Shown: one piece after another, positions 33,254-42,196 of the stretch
Layout of the letters: every line of letters begins with the position of its first letter
Numbering within the stretch: the stretch's first letter is position 1
Assembly: GCA_022800815.1 (NCBI GenBank)
Contig: JAAWRC010000014.1
Coordinates: 18,576-82,575 of the forward strand
Reading direction: 5' to 3'
DNA: 64,000 nucleotides
Source: Lachnospiraceae bacterium
GTDB lineage: Bacteria > Bacillota > Clostridia > Lachnospirales > Lachnospiraceae
Translations under genes and position numbers: made by a program
The notes under the pieces: generated by a model
Databases searched by the model: none
The model's input: the letters and a program-made list of their open reading frames with translations, nothing else
Told to the model about the DNA's origin: nothing

Positions 33254-34306
33254 ATGGAAGAAAAGAGACGGGAAGAAAGGAAACCAGAAGAGCGGAAAGA
33301 GGATGTTTTGCTGGAGGTGAGGGATCTGCGCACCTATTTCCATATGCCGGGCGGGAAGGTCATCAAGGCAGTGGAGGGCGTGAATTTCAGGCTGAAGAAG
33401 GGGCGGGTCCTGGGGATCATCGGGGAGTCCGGCTCCGGAAAAAGCGTGACTTCCCGGGCCATTATGCAGATCGTGGACCAGCCGGGGAGGATCGAGGGCG
33501 GGGAGGTCCTCTTTCGAGGGGAGGACCTGTTAAAGAAGAGCGAACGGGAGATGTCCCGCCTGCGGGGGTCTAAAATTTCCCTGATTTTTCAGGACCCGAA
33601 CACTTCGTTCAATCCGTATATGACCATCGGGAGGCAGCTCAGGCAGGCGTTCCGGGTCCACAATAAAAAGGCGGGAAAGGAAGAGTGTGAGGCAGCGGTG
33701 CGGGATGCGCTAAAGCTGGTGGGCATCAATAACTGGGAGGAAGTGACGAAGTGTTATCCCTGCCAGTTTTCCGCCGGCTTCCGCCAGCGGCTCTTCATCG
33801 CCATGGCGATGATCTTCAAGCCGGATCTCCTGATCGCCGACGAGCCGACCACCAGCCTGGGCATCACCATCCAGGCGGAGATCATCCAGGCCCTCAATGA
33901 GATTCGGGAGAAGGTGGGGAATTCGGTGATCATGATCACCCATGATTTCGGTGTGGTCTCCCAGTTTGCGGACGATATTTTTGTCATGTATGCGGGACGG
34001 TGTGTGGAGTATTCGCCGAAGAAGGAGCTTCTCGTCGCACCTCGCCATCCCTACACGGTGGGACTCCTGCGCTCGGTGCCCCTTCTGGAGGCGAGGAAGA
34101 CGAAGCGGTTGAAGTCGATCCCGGGGTTTCCGCCGGACATGGCGAACCCGCCGGAGGGCTGTCCCTTTGCGGAGCGCTGTGAATGGGCGAAGCCCAAATG
34201 TTTCAAGGAGCCGCCGAAGCTGGCTTCCGTGGGGGAGGGGCGCCTGGCGGCCTGCCACTATCCTTTGACGGAGTATCGGACGGCGGATGACACAAGACTG
34301 GAGTGA
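33254..34306 (+). CDS. Peptide ABC transporter ATP-binding protein (DppD type)
   Basis: A 350-aa ATPase. Walker A is GESGSGKSV; Walker B is LLIADEPTTSLG. The signature region reads FSAGFRQRLFIAMAM, with AGF in place of the usual GGM, a mild deviation. The C-terminal oligopeptide-transporter domain includes CPFAERCEWAKPKC, whose Cys residues match the family's Fe-S/zinc-binding tail. It is one half of the ATPase pair that drives the importer. Confidence 0.9.
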   Translation: MEEKRREERKPEERKEDVLLEVRDLRTYFHMPGGKVIKAVEGVNFRLKKGRVLGIIGESGSGKSVTSRAIMQIVDQPGRIEGGEVLFRGEDLLKKSEREMSRLRGSKISLIFQDPNTSFNPYMTIGRQLRQAFRVHNKKAGKEECEAAVRDALKLVGINNWEEVTKCYPCQFSAGFRQRLFIAMAMIFKPDLLIADEPTTSLGITIQAEIIQALNEIREKVGNSVIMITHDFGVVSQFADDIFVMYAGRCVEYSPKKELLVAPRHPYTVGLLRSVPLLEARKTKRLKSIPGFPPDMANPPEGCPFAERCEWAKPKCFKEPPKLASVGEGRLAACHYPLTEYRTADDTRLE

Positions 34307-34315
34307 GGTGTGAGC

Positions 34316-35335
34316 ATGGCAGAACCGATTTTAAAGGTAACGAATCTGAAAAAGCATTACCCGGTCCGCAAGGGGCTTTTGAACCGACAGGTGGCCACCC
34401 GCTATGTGGTGGACGGAGTGGACATTCAGATCAATCCGGGGGAGACGGTGGCCCTGGTGGGGGAGTCCGGCTGCGGGAAGACGGTGCTTCTCAGGGTGCT
34501 CCTCGGTATCGAGGAGGCCACGGAGGGGGAGATCTGTTATTATGGAAAAGACATTACGAAGTTAGGAAGGCAGGAGCGGAAGGAGATGCGCAAGAAGGTG
34601 CAGATGATCTTCCAGGATTCCATGTCGGCACTCCATCCCCGCTTTACCATCATGGAATCTTTGGCGGAGCCTCTGCTCTTAAACGGGATGAAGGACAGGA
34701 CGCAGATCGAGAAGATCGTGGTCGAGATGCTGGAAAAGGTGGGGCTTGATGCCGGATACCGGTTCCGGAACCCGGAATCTTTGAGTGGGGGGCAGAGACA
34801 GAGGGTCATCATTGCCAGGGCGCTGGTGGAACGGCCGGAGCTCATTTTGGCGGACGAGCCGATCTCGGCCCTGGACGTGTCGCTGCAGGCGCAGGTGCTC
34901 AATCTGCTCATGGATCTCCAGGAGGAATTTAAGCTTTCGATGTTGTTTGTGGCCCATGACTTGGCGGTGGTGCGCCAGATTGCGGACTACATCCTGATCA
35001 TGTATGCGGGCCATATCCTGGAGGCGGCGCCGGGCCGGGAGATCTATGCCAACGCCTGCCATCCCTATACGCAGGTGCTTTTGGAATCGGCACCCAGCAT
35101 TTCCAAGGGCGTCCGGGGGGAAGCCTTTCATCTGAATTTGAAGATCGGGGATGCGCCGGATCCGATGAATCCTCCCTCCGGCTGTGTGTTCCACACCAGG
35201 TGCGTGTATGCGGACGAGGGATGCAGACGGAGGGTTCCAAAGGAGCGGAAGGTTTCCGACGGCCATTATGTGGCCTGCGACAAATATGAGGAGATCGGAA
35301 GAAATGTGAAGGCAGGGCAACGCGGTGAACAGTGA
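34316..35335 (+). CDS. Peptide ABC transporter ATP-binding protein (DppF type)
   Basis: A 339-aa ATPase, the second of the pair. Walker A GESGCGKTV, signature LSGGQRQRVIIARAL and Walker B LILADEPISALD are intact. The C-terminal tail has FHTRCVYADEGC. A GTG at 34310 is in frame, but TGAGGTG is better spaced for the ATG at 34316. The kinase gene follows after 12 bp. Confidence 0.92.
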   Translation: MAEPILKVTNLKKHYPVRKGLLNRQVATRYVVDGVDIQINPGETVALVGESGCGKTVLLRVLLGIEEATEGEICYYGKDITKLGRQERKEMRKKVQMIFQDSMSALHPRFTIMESLAEPLLLNGMKDRTQIEKIVVEMLEKVGLDAGYRFRNPESLSGGQRQRVIIARALVERPELILADEPISALDVSLQAQVLNLLMDLQEEFKLSMLFVAHDLAVVRQIADYILIMYAGHILEAAPGREIYANACHPYTQVLLESAPSISKGVRGEAFHLNLKIGDAPDPMNPPSGCVFHTRCVYADEGCRRRVPKERKVSDGHYVACDKYEEIGRNVKAGQRGEQ

Positions 35336-35347
35336 GGGGGCGGGGAG

Positions 35348-36841
35348 ATGGCAAAGGACTATGTGATCGCATATGATCTGGGGACCAGCGGGGTCAAGGC
35401 GGCCCTGGTGGATTTGGACGGGAATTTTATGGCGGCCCGGGTGGAAAGTTATCCGCTCTACACGGAGCGGCCGGGATGGGCGGAGCAGGAACCCTCGGAT
35501 TACTGGGAGGGGGTTTTAAAGGCGACGAGACGGGTGGCCCTGGAGTCCGGGATCGGACCGGAGGGGGCGAAGGGGATCGTGTTCGGCAGTCAGTGGAAGG
35601 GTATCATTCCTGTGGACGGGGGGGGAAAAGCCCTGCGCCGGAGCATGATCTGGCTGGACAGGCGGGCGGAGGAGGAGGCGGAAAGGCTCAACGCCCATTT
35701 CGGGAAGAGGCTCTTTTATGCGTCGGATTACTGGCCCAAGCTTTTGTGGTTCCGGGAACACTGCCCGGAGCTTTATGGGAGGACGAAGATGATCCTGGAG
35801 GTGAATTCGTTCCTCAAGTGGAAGGCGACGGGAAGGACGGCCATGGACGTGACGAACCATTTTGTGAAAAGTTTTGACGGGGAGCTTCAGGCGTTTTATG
35901 ACCGGTTTCTGGAGGAGGCGGGAATCTCTGGGGACAAGTTTCCGCCCATGGTGAAGCCGGAGGAGAAGGTGGGTGTCTTGACGGACGTGGCGGCGAAGGA
36001 GCTGGGCCTTGTGGCCGGGATTCCGGTGTTTGGCGGCTGCGGCGACATTCCGGCGATTGCGATCGGTTCCGGCTGCATGGCGCAGGGGGAGGTGCATGCC
36101 TATTTCGGCTCTTCCGGCTGGCTGGGCCTTGTGCGGGCCCATTCCCCGAAGGATCTGTATGTCTCTCCCTTTGACGGGGAGCGGGATATTTTCCTGTACC
36201 CGATCCAGGCCATCGGACTGGCCCTGAACTGGACCATCCGGCAGTTTTACCGCAGGGAGGCGGAGGAGCTCGGGGAGGGGATCTATGATTTGATCAACGA
36301 GGACCTTGCGGACCTTCCTCCGGGGAGCGGCGGCGTGCTGGCGGCTCCGTGGATGTTCGGGGAGCGTCCGCCGCTGTTTTCGGAGGCGGCCAGGGGGACG
36401 TTCCTCAACCTGAATTCCTGTCATGACCGCAGGCACATGGTAAAGGCGGTCATGGAGGGGGTCTGTTACACGCTGAAAATGAACGTGGAGAATGACTGGG
36501 AGAGGGGCGGGATGCGCCCGACGAGAATCTGTGCCGTGGGAGGCGGAGCTGGCAGCGGCGTATGGATGCAGGCGCTGGCGGACATTCTGGAGGTGCCGGT
36601 CCAGGTTCCCGCAAACCCGAGGCATGCCGGCGCCATCGGCACGGCCTGTTGTGCGAGGATCGGGCTTGGGCTGTGCGAAAGTTTTGAGGAAGCGGCCGGG
36701 CAGATCAAACCTTGGCGCAGTTTTCGGCCGAGGCCGGAGGCCGTGGCGATTTACCGGAAGGGGTATGAGACTTTCCGAGGGCTGTACCGTCTCCTGGAAC
36801 CGGTCTTTGCGACAGCGGAGTACGGCGAAGGACGGCAATAA
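35348..36841 (+). CDS. FGGY-family carbohydrate kinase (xylulokinase-like)
   Basis: A 497-aa two-domain kinase. The N-terminal phosphate-1 motif AYDLGTSGVKAALVD, the conserved WLDRRAEEE segment, and the C-terminal CAVGGGAGSGVWMQALADIL with adenosine-binding glycines are visible. The family phosphorylates sugars, polyols and some odd hydroxylated compounds; sequence alone does not reveal which. Its place at the end of a peptide-type transporter operon, next to a metallopeptidase, suggests a conjugate with a hydroxylated part. Confidence 0.85.
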   Translation: MAKDYVIAYDLGTSGVKAALVDLDGNFMAARVESYPLYTERPGWAEQEPSDYWEGVLKATRRVALESGIGPEGAKGIVFGSQWKGIIPVDGGGKALRRSMIWLDRRAEEEAERLNAHFGKRLFYASDYWPKLLWFREHCPELYGRTKMILEVNSFLKWKATGRTAMDVTNHFVKSFDGELQAFYDRFLEEAGISGDKFPPMVKPEEKVGVLTDVAAKELGLVAGIPVFGGCGDIPAIAIGSGCMAQGEVHAYFGSSGWLGLVRAHSPKDLYVSPFDGERDIFLYPIQAIGLALNWTIRQFYRREAEELGEGIYDLINEDLADLPPGSGGVLAAPWMFGERPPLFSEAARGTFLNLNSCHDRRHMVKAVMEGVCYTLKMNVENDWERGGMRPTRICAVGGGAGSGVWMQALADILEVPVQVPANPRHAGAIGTACCARIGLGLCESFEEAAGQIKPWRSFRPRPEAVAIYRKGYETFRGLYRLLEPVFATAEYGEGRQ

Positions 36842-36864
36842 CATTATGAAAGAAGGAGTGAACC

Positions 36865-38376
36865 ATGGACCAAGTTTATCGTGTGCTTATTTGTGAATTT
36901 CATCAGGAGTCGAATACGTTTAACCCTCTGAACTGTTCTATCGAGCAATTTGAAGCGATCCGTTATCTGGAAGGGGAAGAATTTTTCTGTAAGTGCAGGA
37001 GTGTGGCCTGTGCCGTCCATGGGATGATTGATGCGGTGGAGGAAGCGGGAGGGACTCCGGTGCCCACCATTGATCTGTTTGCCCAGTCCGGCGGAAGGGT
37101 GAAGGACGAGGTCATGGAGCTTCTGCTCTCCAGGCTGCAGGAGTATGTGGAGCGGGAGGAGTTTGACGCGGTCTTCACGTCTCTTCACGGGGCAACTTCC
37201 ACGGAAAGCGAGGACGACGCCTGCGGCGTATTCATGGAGAAGCTTCGGGACATGGTGGGGGAGGAGAAGGTCATCGCCGCTTCTTTTGACCTCCACGCCA
37301 ATATTACGGAGCGGATGCTTGCCAATGTGGACGTGGTCTGTGGCTACCAGTCCTATCCCCACGTGGATTTTTATGAGACGGGATACCGGGCGGCAAGGCT
37401 CGGCATGCGCAAGCTGGAGCGGAAGAAGACTTTTGTAGCTTCGACGCTGATTCCCATGATGGTGCCGCCGGTGGGCTATACTTCTTTGCTGCCGCCTTTC
37501 AAGGACGTCATGGATTACGGGAAGGCTCTGGTGGAGGAGGGGAAGCTTCTGGATTTTACTTTGTTTCAGGTACAGCCCTGGCTGGACATCCCCGAGATCA
37601 AGAGCTGTGTGATCGCCATTGGAGAGGAAGAGGAGGCGGCGAGGGCTTATGCGGCGGAGCTTGGGAGACGGCTGTTTGAAAACCGGGAGAGCTACTGGCC
37701 GGAGCTTACAACCATCGACGCAGTCATTGACCGGGCGGAAATGCCGGAGGCCCTTAAGCCGGTGATCCTGGTGGATTCGGCTGATTCTCCCAACGGGGGG
37801 GCCGTCGGCGACAGCATCGCCGTGGCCCTTCGGATCTATGAGCGGGGCTCGAAGATTCGGGCGGGCATGTTTGTCAAGGATCCGGAGGTGGTGGCGCAGG
37901 CATTTGCCGTCGGTGTCGGAAATGAGGCGGAGTTTTCCATCGGTGCAAAGTTCACGCCCGGCATGCCGGGGCCACTGTCGGCGGTGGGGCGGGTGCGCTC
38001 CCTGCACGACGGGATGTTTTATCAGGAGGGACCTGCCTGTCGGGGAGTCTGCAACAACATCGGGAAGACGGCGGTGGTCTCCATCGGAAACATGGATATC
38101 ATGGTCTGCGAGGAACCGGCTTCCTCCGGGGACCCTCAGTTGTTCCGCCATTTCGGGATCGAGCCTACCTTTTATGATCTGGTGGTGGTGAAGGCAAACA
38201 CCTCCTATCGGGTGCCCTACAGTAGTTTTGCCACGGAGTTTTATTCTACGGACACGCCGGGCGCCGGGGCCGCCAACCTCCAGTGGTTTGACTGGAAGCA
38301 CATCCCGAAGGACATGTATCCCTTTGAGAAACTGGACGGGTATCAGGTGGAGGCGGCTAGGGTGCGGAGAGGATGA
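36865..38376 (+). CDS. M81-family metallopeptidase (MlrC-like)
   Basis: 503 aa. The M81/MlrC family is known from microcystin breakdown, though most members act on unknown small amides. Visible family features are EFHQESNTFNPL near the N-terminus, LHGA with His108, the FDLHAN pair Asp142/His144, and YPHVDFYETG with His166, which are probable zinc ligands. The C-terminal domain follows (VLVDSADSPNGGAVGDS-type segment near 300). A GAAGGAG site precedes the ATG. It shares the operon with the peptide importer and FGGY kinase, fitting hydrolysis of the imported compound. Confidence 0.85.
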   Translation: MDQVYRVLICEFHQESNTFNPLNCSIEQFEAIRYLEGEEFFCKCRSVACAVHGMIDAVEEAGGTPVPTIDLFAQSGGRVKDEVMELLLSRLQEYVEREEFDAVFTSLHGATSTESEDDACGVFMEKLRDMVGEEKVIAASFDLHANITERMLANVDVVCGYQSYPHVDFYETGYRAARLGMRKLERKKTFVASTLIPMMVPPVGYTSLLPPFKDVMDYGKALVEEGKLLDFTLFQVQPWLDIPEIKSCVIAIGEEEEAARAYAAELGRRLFENRESYWPELTTIDAVIDRAEMPEALKPVILVDSADSPNGGAVGDSIAVALRIYERGSKIRAGMFVKDPEVVAQAFAVGVGNEAEFSIGAKFTPGMPGPLSAVGRVRSLHDGMFYQEGPACRGVCNNIGKTAVVSIGNMDIMVCEEPASSGDPQLFRHFGIEPTFYDLVVVKANTSYRVPYSSFATEFYSTDTPGAGAANLQWFDWKHIPKDMYPFEKLDGYQVEAARVRRG

Positions 38377-38428
38377 TGGGGGAGGTCGGGAGATATGGCT
38401 TGAGAGTTGTCTATCGTCTGCGGCGTTA

Positions 38429-38457
38429 TTGATGTTTTGAGAAATTCTTGTTATACT
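38429..38457 (+). promoter_or_regulatory. Promoter in front of the ATPase remnant
   Basis: TTGATG at 38429-38434, 17 bp, TATACT at 38452-38457. It precedes a broken gene and may now serve the acetyltransferase at 38837. Confidence 0.5.
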
Positions 38458-38501
38458 ATACAAGAAAGTAGTGACTAAAACGTCGCAAGTACGAGGTGAC
38501 T

Positions 38502-38754
38502 ATGATGGTTAAACGAGATACCTGTTTGAACCGTATGATTCATGATATGTAGGAACGGCGAGGTCAAGGTAATTACCGGCATCCGTCGCTGTGGAAAATC
38601 GGTGCTGTTGTTTGAATTGTTCTATGAGTATCTTCTTTCGCAAGGGGTTCAGGAAGACCACATCATAAAAATCGAATTGGATCAAAGACGTTGCAATAAA
38701 TTCAGAAATCCCATCACGCTTTGTGAATATGTCGAGGATGTGGAATTATTTTAA
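38502..38754 (+). pseudogene. N-terminal remnant of a DUF4143-type AAA ATPase
   Basis: The start ATGATGGTTAAACGAG encodes MMVKRDTCLNRMIHDM and then hits a stop. One base too many there shifts the frame, after which RNGEVKVITGIRRCGKSVLL gives the typical N-terminal P-loop of this ATPase family. The product then ends after CEYVEDVELF, far short of the usual 400 or so residues. It is thus both frameshifted and truncated. A fragment matching the other end of such a protein lies at 44752-44940 on the opposite strand. Confidence 0.75.
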
Positions 38755-38836
38755 TCAATAGGCCCGCAGATACGGTAAATGCCCTTGAGGCGAGCTGCCG
38801 ATAGCCCTGCTGACGGATGTGAGGTTTTACGTAGAC

Positions 38837-39307
38837 ATGGATTATAAAATTCGAGAAATTAGAATAAACGAATATCCAATATTATCTGATTTTCTGTATG
38901 AAGCAATTTTTATTCCGGATGGCATGGACAGGCCGCCGAAATCCATTATCGAACGGCCGGAGCTGCAAGTATATATTGAAGATTTTGGAAAAGCGGATGA
39001 TTGGTGTTTTGTTGTGGAAATAAAAGAAAGGATTGCGGGCGCAGTATGGGTTCGCATTATGAATGACTACGGACATATTGATGATGAAACTCCCTCATTT
39101 GCCATATCACTGCATGAGGAATACAGGAATTTAGGCATTGGTACGGCGCTTATGGAGTTTATGTTGCAATTCCTGAGGGAGAAAGGATATAAGCGGACGT
39201 CTCTTTCTGTGCAAAAGGCAAATTATGCGGTTCGTATGTATCGGAAAGCGGGCTTTGAGGTTGTTGGCGAGAACGAAGAAGAATACATCATGGTTTGCCG
39301 GTTGTAA
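38837..39307 (+). CDS. GNAT-family N-acetyltransferase
   Basis: 156 aa. The acetyl-CoA-binding loop is in HEEYRNLGIGTALMEFML, and the C-terminal part has SVQKANYAVRMYRKAGFEVVG, the standard GNAT order. The substrate is unknown. The codon usage is more A+T-rich than its neighbours, suggesting recent acquisition together with the ATPase remnant just upstream. An in-frame ATG at 38819 exists; neither start has a strong ribosome site, and 38837 gives the usual opening of the domain. Confidence 0.85.
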   Translation: MDYKIREIRINEYPILSDFLYEAIFIPDGMDRPPKSIIERPELQVYIEDFGKADDWCFVVEIKERIAGAVWVRIMNDYGHIDDETPSFAISLHEEYRNLGIGTALMEFMLQFLREKGYKRTSLSVQKANYAVRMYRKAGFEVVGENEEEYIMVCRL

Positions 39308-39330
39308 TGTGATGGGGAGGGAGTGCGGCC

Positions 39331-40947
39331 ATGAGCGTAACGGTCAGGGAGCTTTTAAAGCTTCCGTCTTTAAAGGGAGCGAAGGTACTTGGGGGACAGC
39401 GGGGACTGGAGAAGATCGTGTCCTCGATCTCCGTGCTGGAATCGGTCCAGCCGGAAAAGCTGGTGGACGGATTGTTTCCCCGGGGGGAATTTTACGGCAG
39501 TGAGATCGTGATCACAGGCTTCATGAACATGGTGGACGACGTGGACTGTCAGTGTGCGAATATCCGTCGTCTGGCCGAGGGCGGCGAGGTAGGGCTGATT
39601 CTTTTTTATGTGGGGGTCTACCTGCCCGGGGTGGACAGGCGGCTCGTCGAGCTGGCCGACGACCTGGATTTCGTTTTGATATGTATGCCGGAGGGACAGA
39701 GAAATCTTCGATACAGCGAGGTAATCACGGACGTGATGGAATGCATTTGCCGGGATCGGGCCCGAAGTACGTCCTTTGTCTCTGATATTCTGGCCAGGGT
39801 TTCCGGACTGCCGGCGCATCAGCAGACTGTGAACACGGTCATAAAAATGCTCAGCGACCATATTTCTGCCTCGGTGGTTCTGTGTGACCGGGAGTTTCAT
39901 ATTCTCAATCTGGCGGCCTGGCCCAGGGGGATCGCGGAGGCGGTTCGGGAAGAGATCGAATCTGTTCGGGTGTATCCGGAACCGGAGGATTTTAGGCTAT
40001 GCTCCTTTCTTCCGGACGGCCGTCTTTACCGTATGAGGGTGAATGCCTCCCCGCAGTGGATGGAGCTTTTTCTGTTAAAGGAGGGAGAGCCTCTCGGCCA
40101 TACGGTCCTGGAGCAGTCTCTGGAGGTGGTGCGGCTGGGAGTGAATATCTGGGGACAGAGGCACGAAGCCATTGCCGTTCATGAGCTGGTGCGGGCGATT
40201 TTGCAGGACGATCCCATCAAGATGCGCCGCCTGGCGGATATTTTTCATGTGGACGTGGCGTCCATCCATGAGATGTGGATCCTCTGCGGGGAACGGGAGG
40301 AGAGTATTTTAAGGCTGCGGGAACAGATGGGAGAGATTCGGGACGTTCTGTCAGGCTGTTCCGACACGGTGGTGGCCGACTGCTACGAGGATAAGCTGCT
40401 CTTGTTTCTTGGAAGCCCGGCTTCTCTGCGGGAGGCCGGAGGGCAGATTGAAACCATTCTTGCCATGGTCCGGGCCGGGGACGATACGGTGACGCTCACC
40501 CGATTTGGGGATCTGCAGGATACAAGTGAGGTCCGAAAAGCCTATTTCTGCCACCAGGCCTGTTTGTCGGATGCGAAGAAGCTTTTTGGGAGACGGCACA
40601 GCTTCTGCCAGGGAGAGGTGGAGTACGCCGAGAGCTGCAGGAATCTGATCGATCAGGGGGAGCAGGAGGTCGGCCGTTGTCTTCTGGCTTTGCGGGCTCT
40701 TCAGAAGGACCGGGAAAATCAGGTGCTCTTGGAGACTCTGAAGGTTTATCTCCTGGACGGGGACGGCAGCATTACCCGGACGGCGGAGCTTTTGTATCTC
40801 CACAAGAATACGGTAAAGTACCGAATCCGGCGCATCTGTGATCTGCTGGGGTATCATCCGGACAGGCAGCCAAAGGCGGCCGCATTGTACCGGGCGGCTG
40901 CGGTGCACAGGCTTTTAATGGGAAATGGGAATAGAGATCCGAAGTGA
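39331..40947 (+). CDS. PucR/CdaR-family transcriptional regulator
   Basis: 538 aa. Residues about 1-125 form a PucR N-terminal sensor domain (VTVRELLKLPSLKGAKVLGG). The middle is a GGDEF-like/CdaR region, and the C-terminal end is the PucR-type helix-turn-helix (TAELLYLHKNTVKYRIRRI). PucR proteins control purine, allantoin or amino acid catabolism. Its position directly before the DUF917/hydantoinase/racemase genes makes it their probable regulator. A strong terminator follows its stop. Confidence 0.88.
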   Translation: MSVTVRELLKLPSLKGAKVLGGQRGLEKIVSSISVLESVQPEKLVDGLFPRGEFYGSEIVITGFMNMVDDVDCQCANIRRLAEGGEVGLILFYVGVYLPGVDRRLVELADDLDFVLICMPEGQRNLRYSEVITDVMECICRDRARSTSFVSDILARVSGLPAHQQTVNTVIKMLSDHISASVVLCDREFHILNLAAWPRGIAEAVREEIESVRVYPEPEDFRLCSFLPDGRLYRMRVNASPQWMELFLLKEGEPLGHTVLEQSLEVVRLGVNIWGQRHEAIAVHELVRAILQDDPIKMRRLADIFHVDVASIHEMWILCGEREESILRLREQMGEIRDVLSGCSDTVVADCYEDKLLLFLGSPASLREAGGQIETILAMVRAGDDTVTLTRFGDLQDTSEVRKAYFCHQACLSDAKKLFGRRHSFCQGEVEYAESCRNLIDQGEQEVGRCLLALRALQKDRENQVLLETLKVYLLDGDGSITRTAELLYLHKNTVKYRIRRICDLLGYHPDRQPKAAALYRAAAVHRLLMGNGNRDPK

Positions 40948-40951
40948 TCAG

Positions 40952-40996
40952 GGCGGGGTTCATTGTCCGAAGGGACAAAGGACCTCGTCTTTTTTC
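40952..40996 (+). terminator. Rho-independent terminator after the PucR gene
   Basis: A long stem (40952-40968 with 40973-40989), one A-A mismatch and a few G-T pairs, loop GAAG, then TTTTTT. Confidence 0.8.
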
Positions 40997-41030
40997 TGTT
41001 TTTGCGACAATTCCGCCCGATGCATTCCCA

Positions 41031-41062
41031 TGTTATAATCCGTTTTGAGTTTCGCAATTGCC
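41031..41062 (+). promoter_or_regulatory. Extended -10 promoter beside a solo end of the inverted-repeat element
   Basis: TGTTATAAT at 41031-41039 is an extended -10 box without a good -35. It runs into GTTTTGAGTTTCGCAATTGCC; the part at 41049-41062 matches the terminal repeat of the elements at 43764 and 50398 with one change. No partner repeat was found upstream. Confidence 0.5.
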
Positions 41063-41095
41063 CGATAGCATAAAAGACGAAAAGGAGATGACAGA

Positions 41096-42196
41096 GTGCG
41101 AACGATAGGAGTTTCTGAAATTGAAGACATCGCTCTGGGCGCAGCCCTTCTGGGAGCCGGAGGTGGCGGGGACCCTTACGTGGGGAAGCTGGTGGCCCTG
41201 GGGGCGGTGAGGGAGTGCGGGCCCGTGACCCTGCTTGACCCGGAGGAGGTTCCGGACGACGCCCTGGTGGTTCCCATCGCCATGATGGGCGCCCCCACCA
41301 TTCTTGGAGAAAAAGGGATTGGTGGAGAGGAGTACCAGAGGCTTTTTGACATGGTCTCCCGGTTTTTCGGGAAAAAGATTTTTGCGTTTCTTCCCATTGA
41401 AGCCGGCGGCGTCAATTCCATGCTGCCCATTGCCGCCTGTGCGAGGCTTGGGCTTCCGCTGGTGGATGCGGACGGCATGGGACGGGCGTTCCCGGAGCTG
41501 CAGATGGTCACCTTCACCATCGGGGGAATCAGCGCTTCGCCCATGGCCCTCACCGACGAGAAGGGGAACTCGGTGATCTTTGAGACCATCACCAACAAAT
41601 GGACGGAGGAGCTGGCCAGGGCCGTGACCATGAGCTGCGGCGGCTCTGTTTCCGTGTCCCTCTATCCCCTCACGGGAGCCCAGATGAAGGCCTATGCGGT
41701 GAGGAATATCGTCACCCGCAGTGAAAGGCTGGGAGCGGCCATCCGCACGGTGAAGGACTGTGAAGGCCGGACGCCGGAGGAGCATTTTCTTGAATTCTCC
41801 GAGGGATACCGGCTGTTTAAGGGAAAGATCGTGGACGTGCTCAGAGAGACCAACGGTGCGTTCAACTTTGGGAAAGCGGTGCTGGAAGGAGTCGGTGAGT
41901 ACAAGGGCCGCGCCGCTTTTGTGCGGTTCCAGAATGAGAATCTTGCCGCCGTGGTGGACGGGGAGATCGTGGCCACCACTCCGGACCTGATCTGCCTGGT
42001 GGATGCGGAGACCTTCAAGCCGGTCACCACGGATGCCCTGAAATACGGAAAGCGGGTATTGATGGTGGGTTACCGGTGTTTTGACCTGTGGCGCACGCCG
42101 GCGGGGCTGGAGCTGGTGGGCCCCGGGTATTTCGGCATCGAGACGGATTACATTCCGCTGGAAGAACGCTGCAAAGGAGGGAAGGGACATGTATAA
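41096..42196 (+). CDS. DUF917-family protein (thiohydantoin desulfurase-like)
   Basis: 366 aa, starting at a GTG with a good AAAGGAG site. The Gly-rich LLGAGGGGDPYVGKL opening, the PIEAGGVNSMLPI segment and DADGMGRAFPELQM are typical of DUF917. Members are encoded beside hydantoinase genes, and one branch has been described as S-methyl-thiohydantoin desulfurase. The exact reaction here is not determined. Its last 8 bp overlap the hydantoinase start, so the two are translationally coupled and probably act in one pathway. Confidence 0.85.
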   Translation: MRTIGVSEIEDIALGAALLGAGGGGDPYVGKLVALGAVRECGPVTLLDPEEVPDDALVVPIAMMGAPTILGEKGIGGEEYQRLFDMVSRFFGKKIFAFLPIEAGGVNSMLPIAACARLGLPLVDADGMGRAFPELQMVTFTIGGISASPMALTDEKGNSVIFETITNKWTEELARAVTMSCGGSVSVSLYPLTGAQMKAYAVRNIVTRSERLGAAIRTVKDCEGRTPEEHFLEFSEGYRLFKGKIVDVLRETNGAFNFGKAVLEGVGEYKGRAAFVRFQNENLAAVVDGEIVATTPDLICLVDAETFKPVTTDALKYGKRVLMVGYRCFDLWRTPAGLELVGPGYFGIETDYIPLEERCKGGKGHV

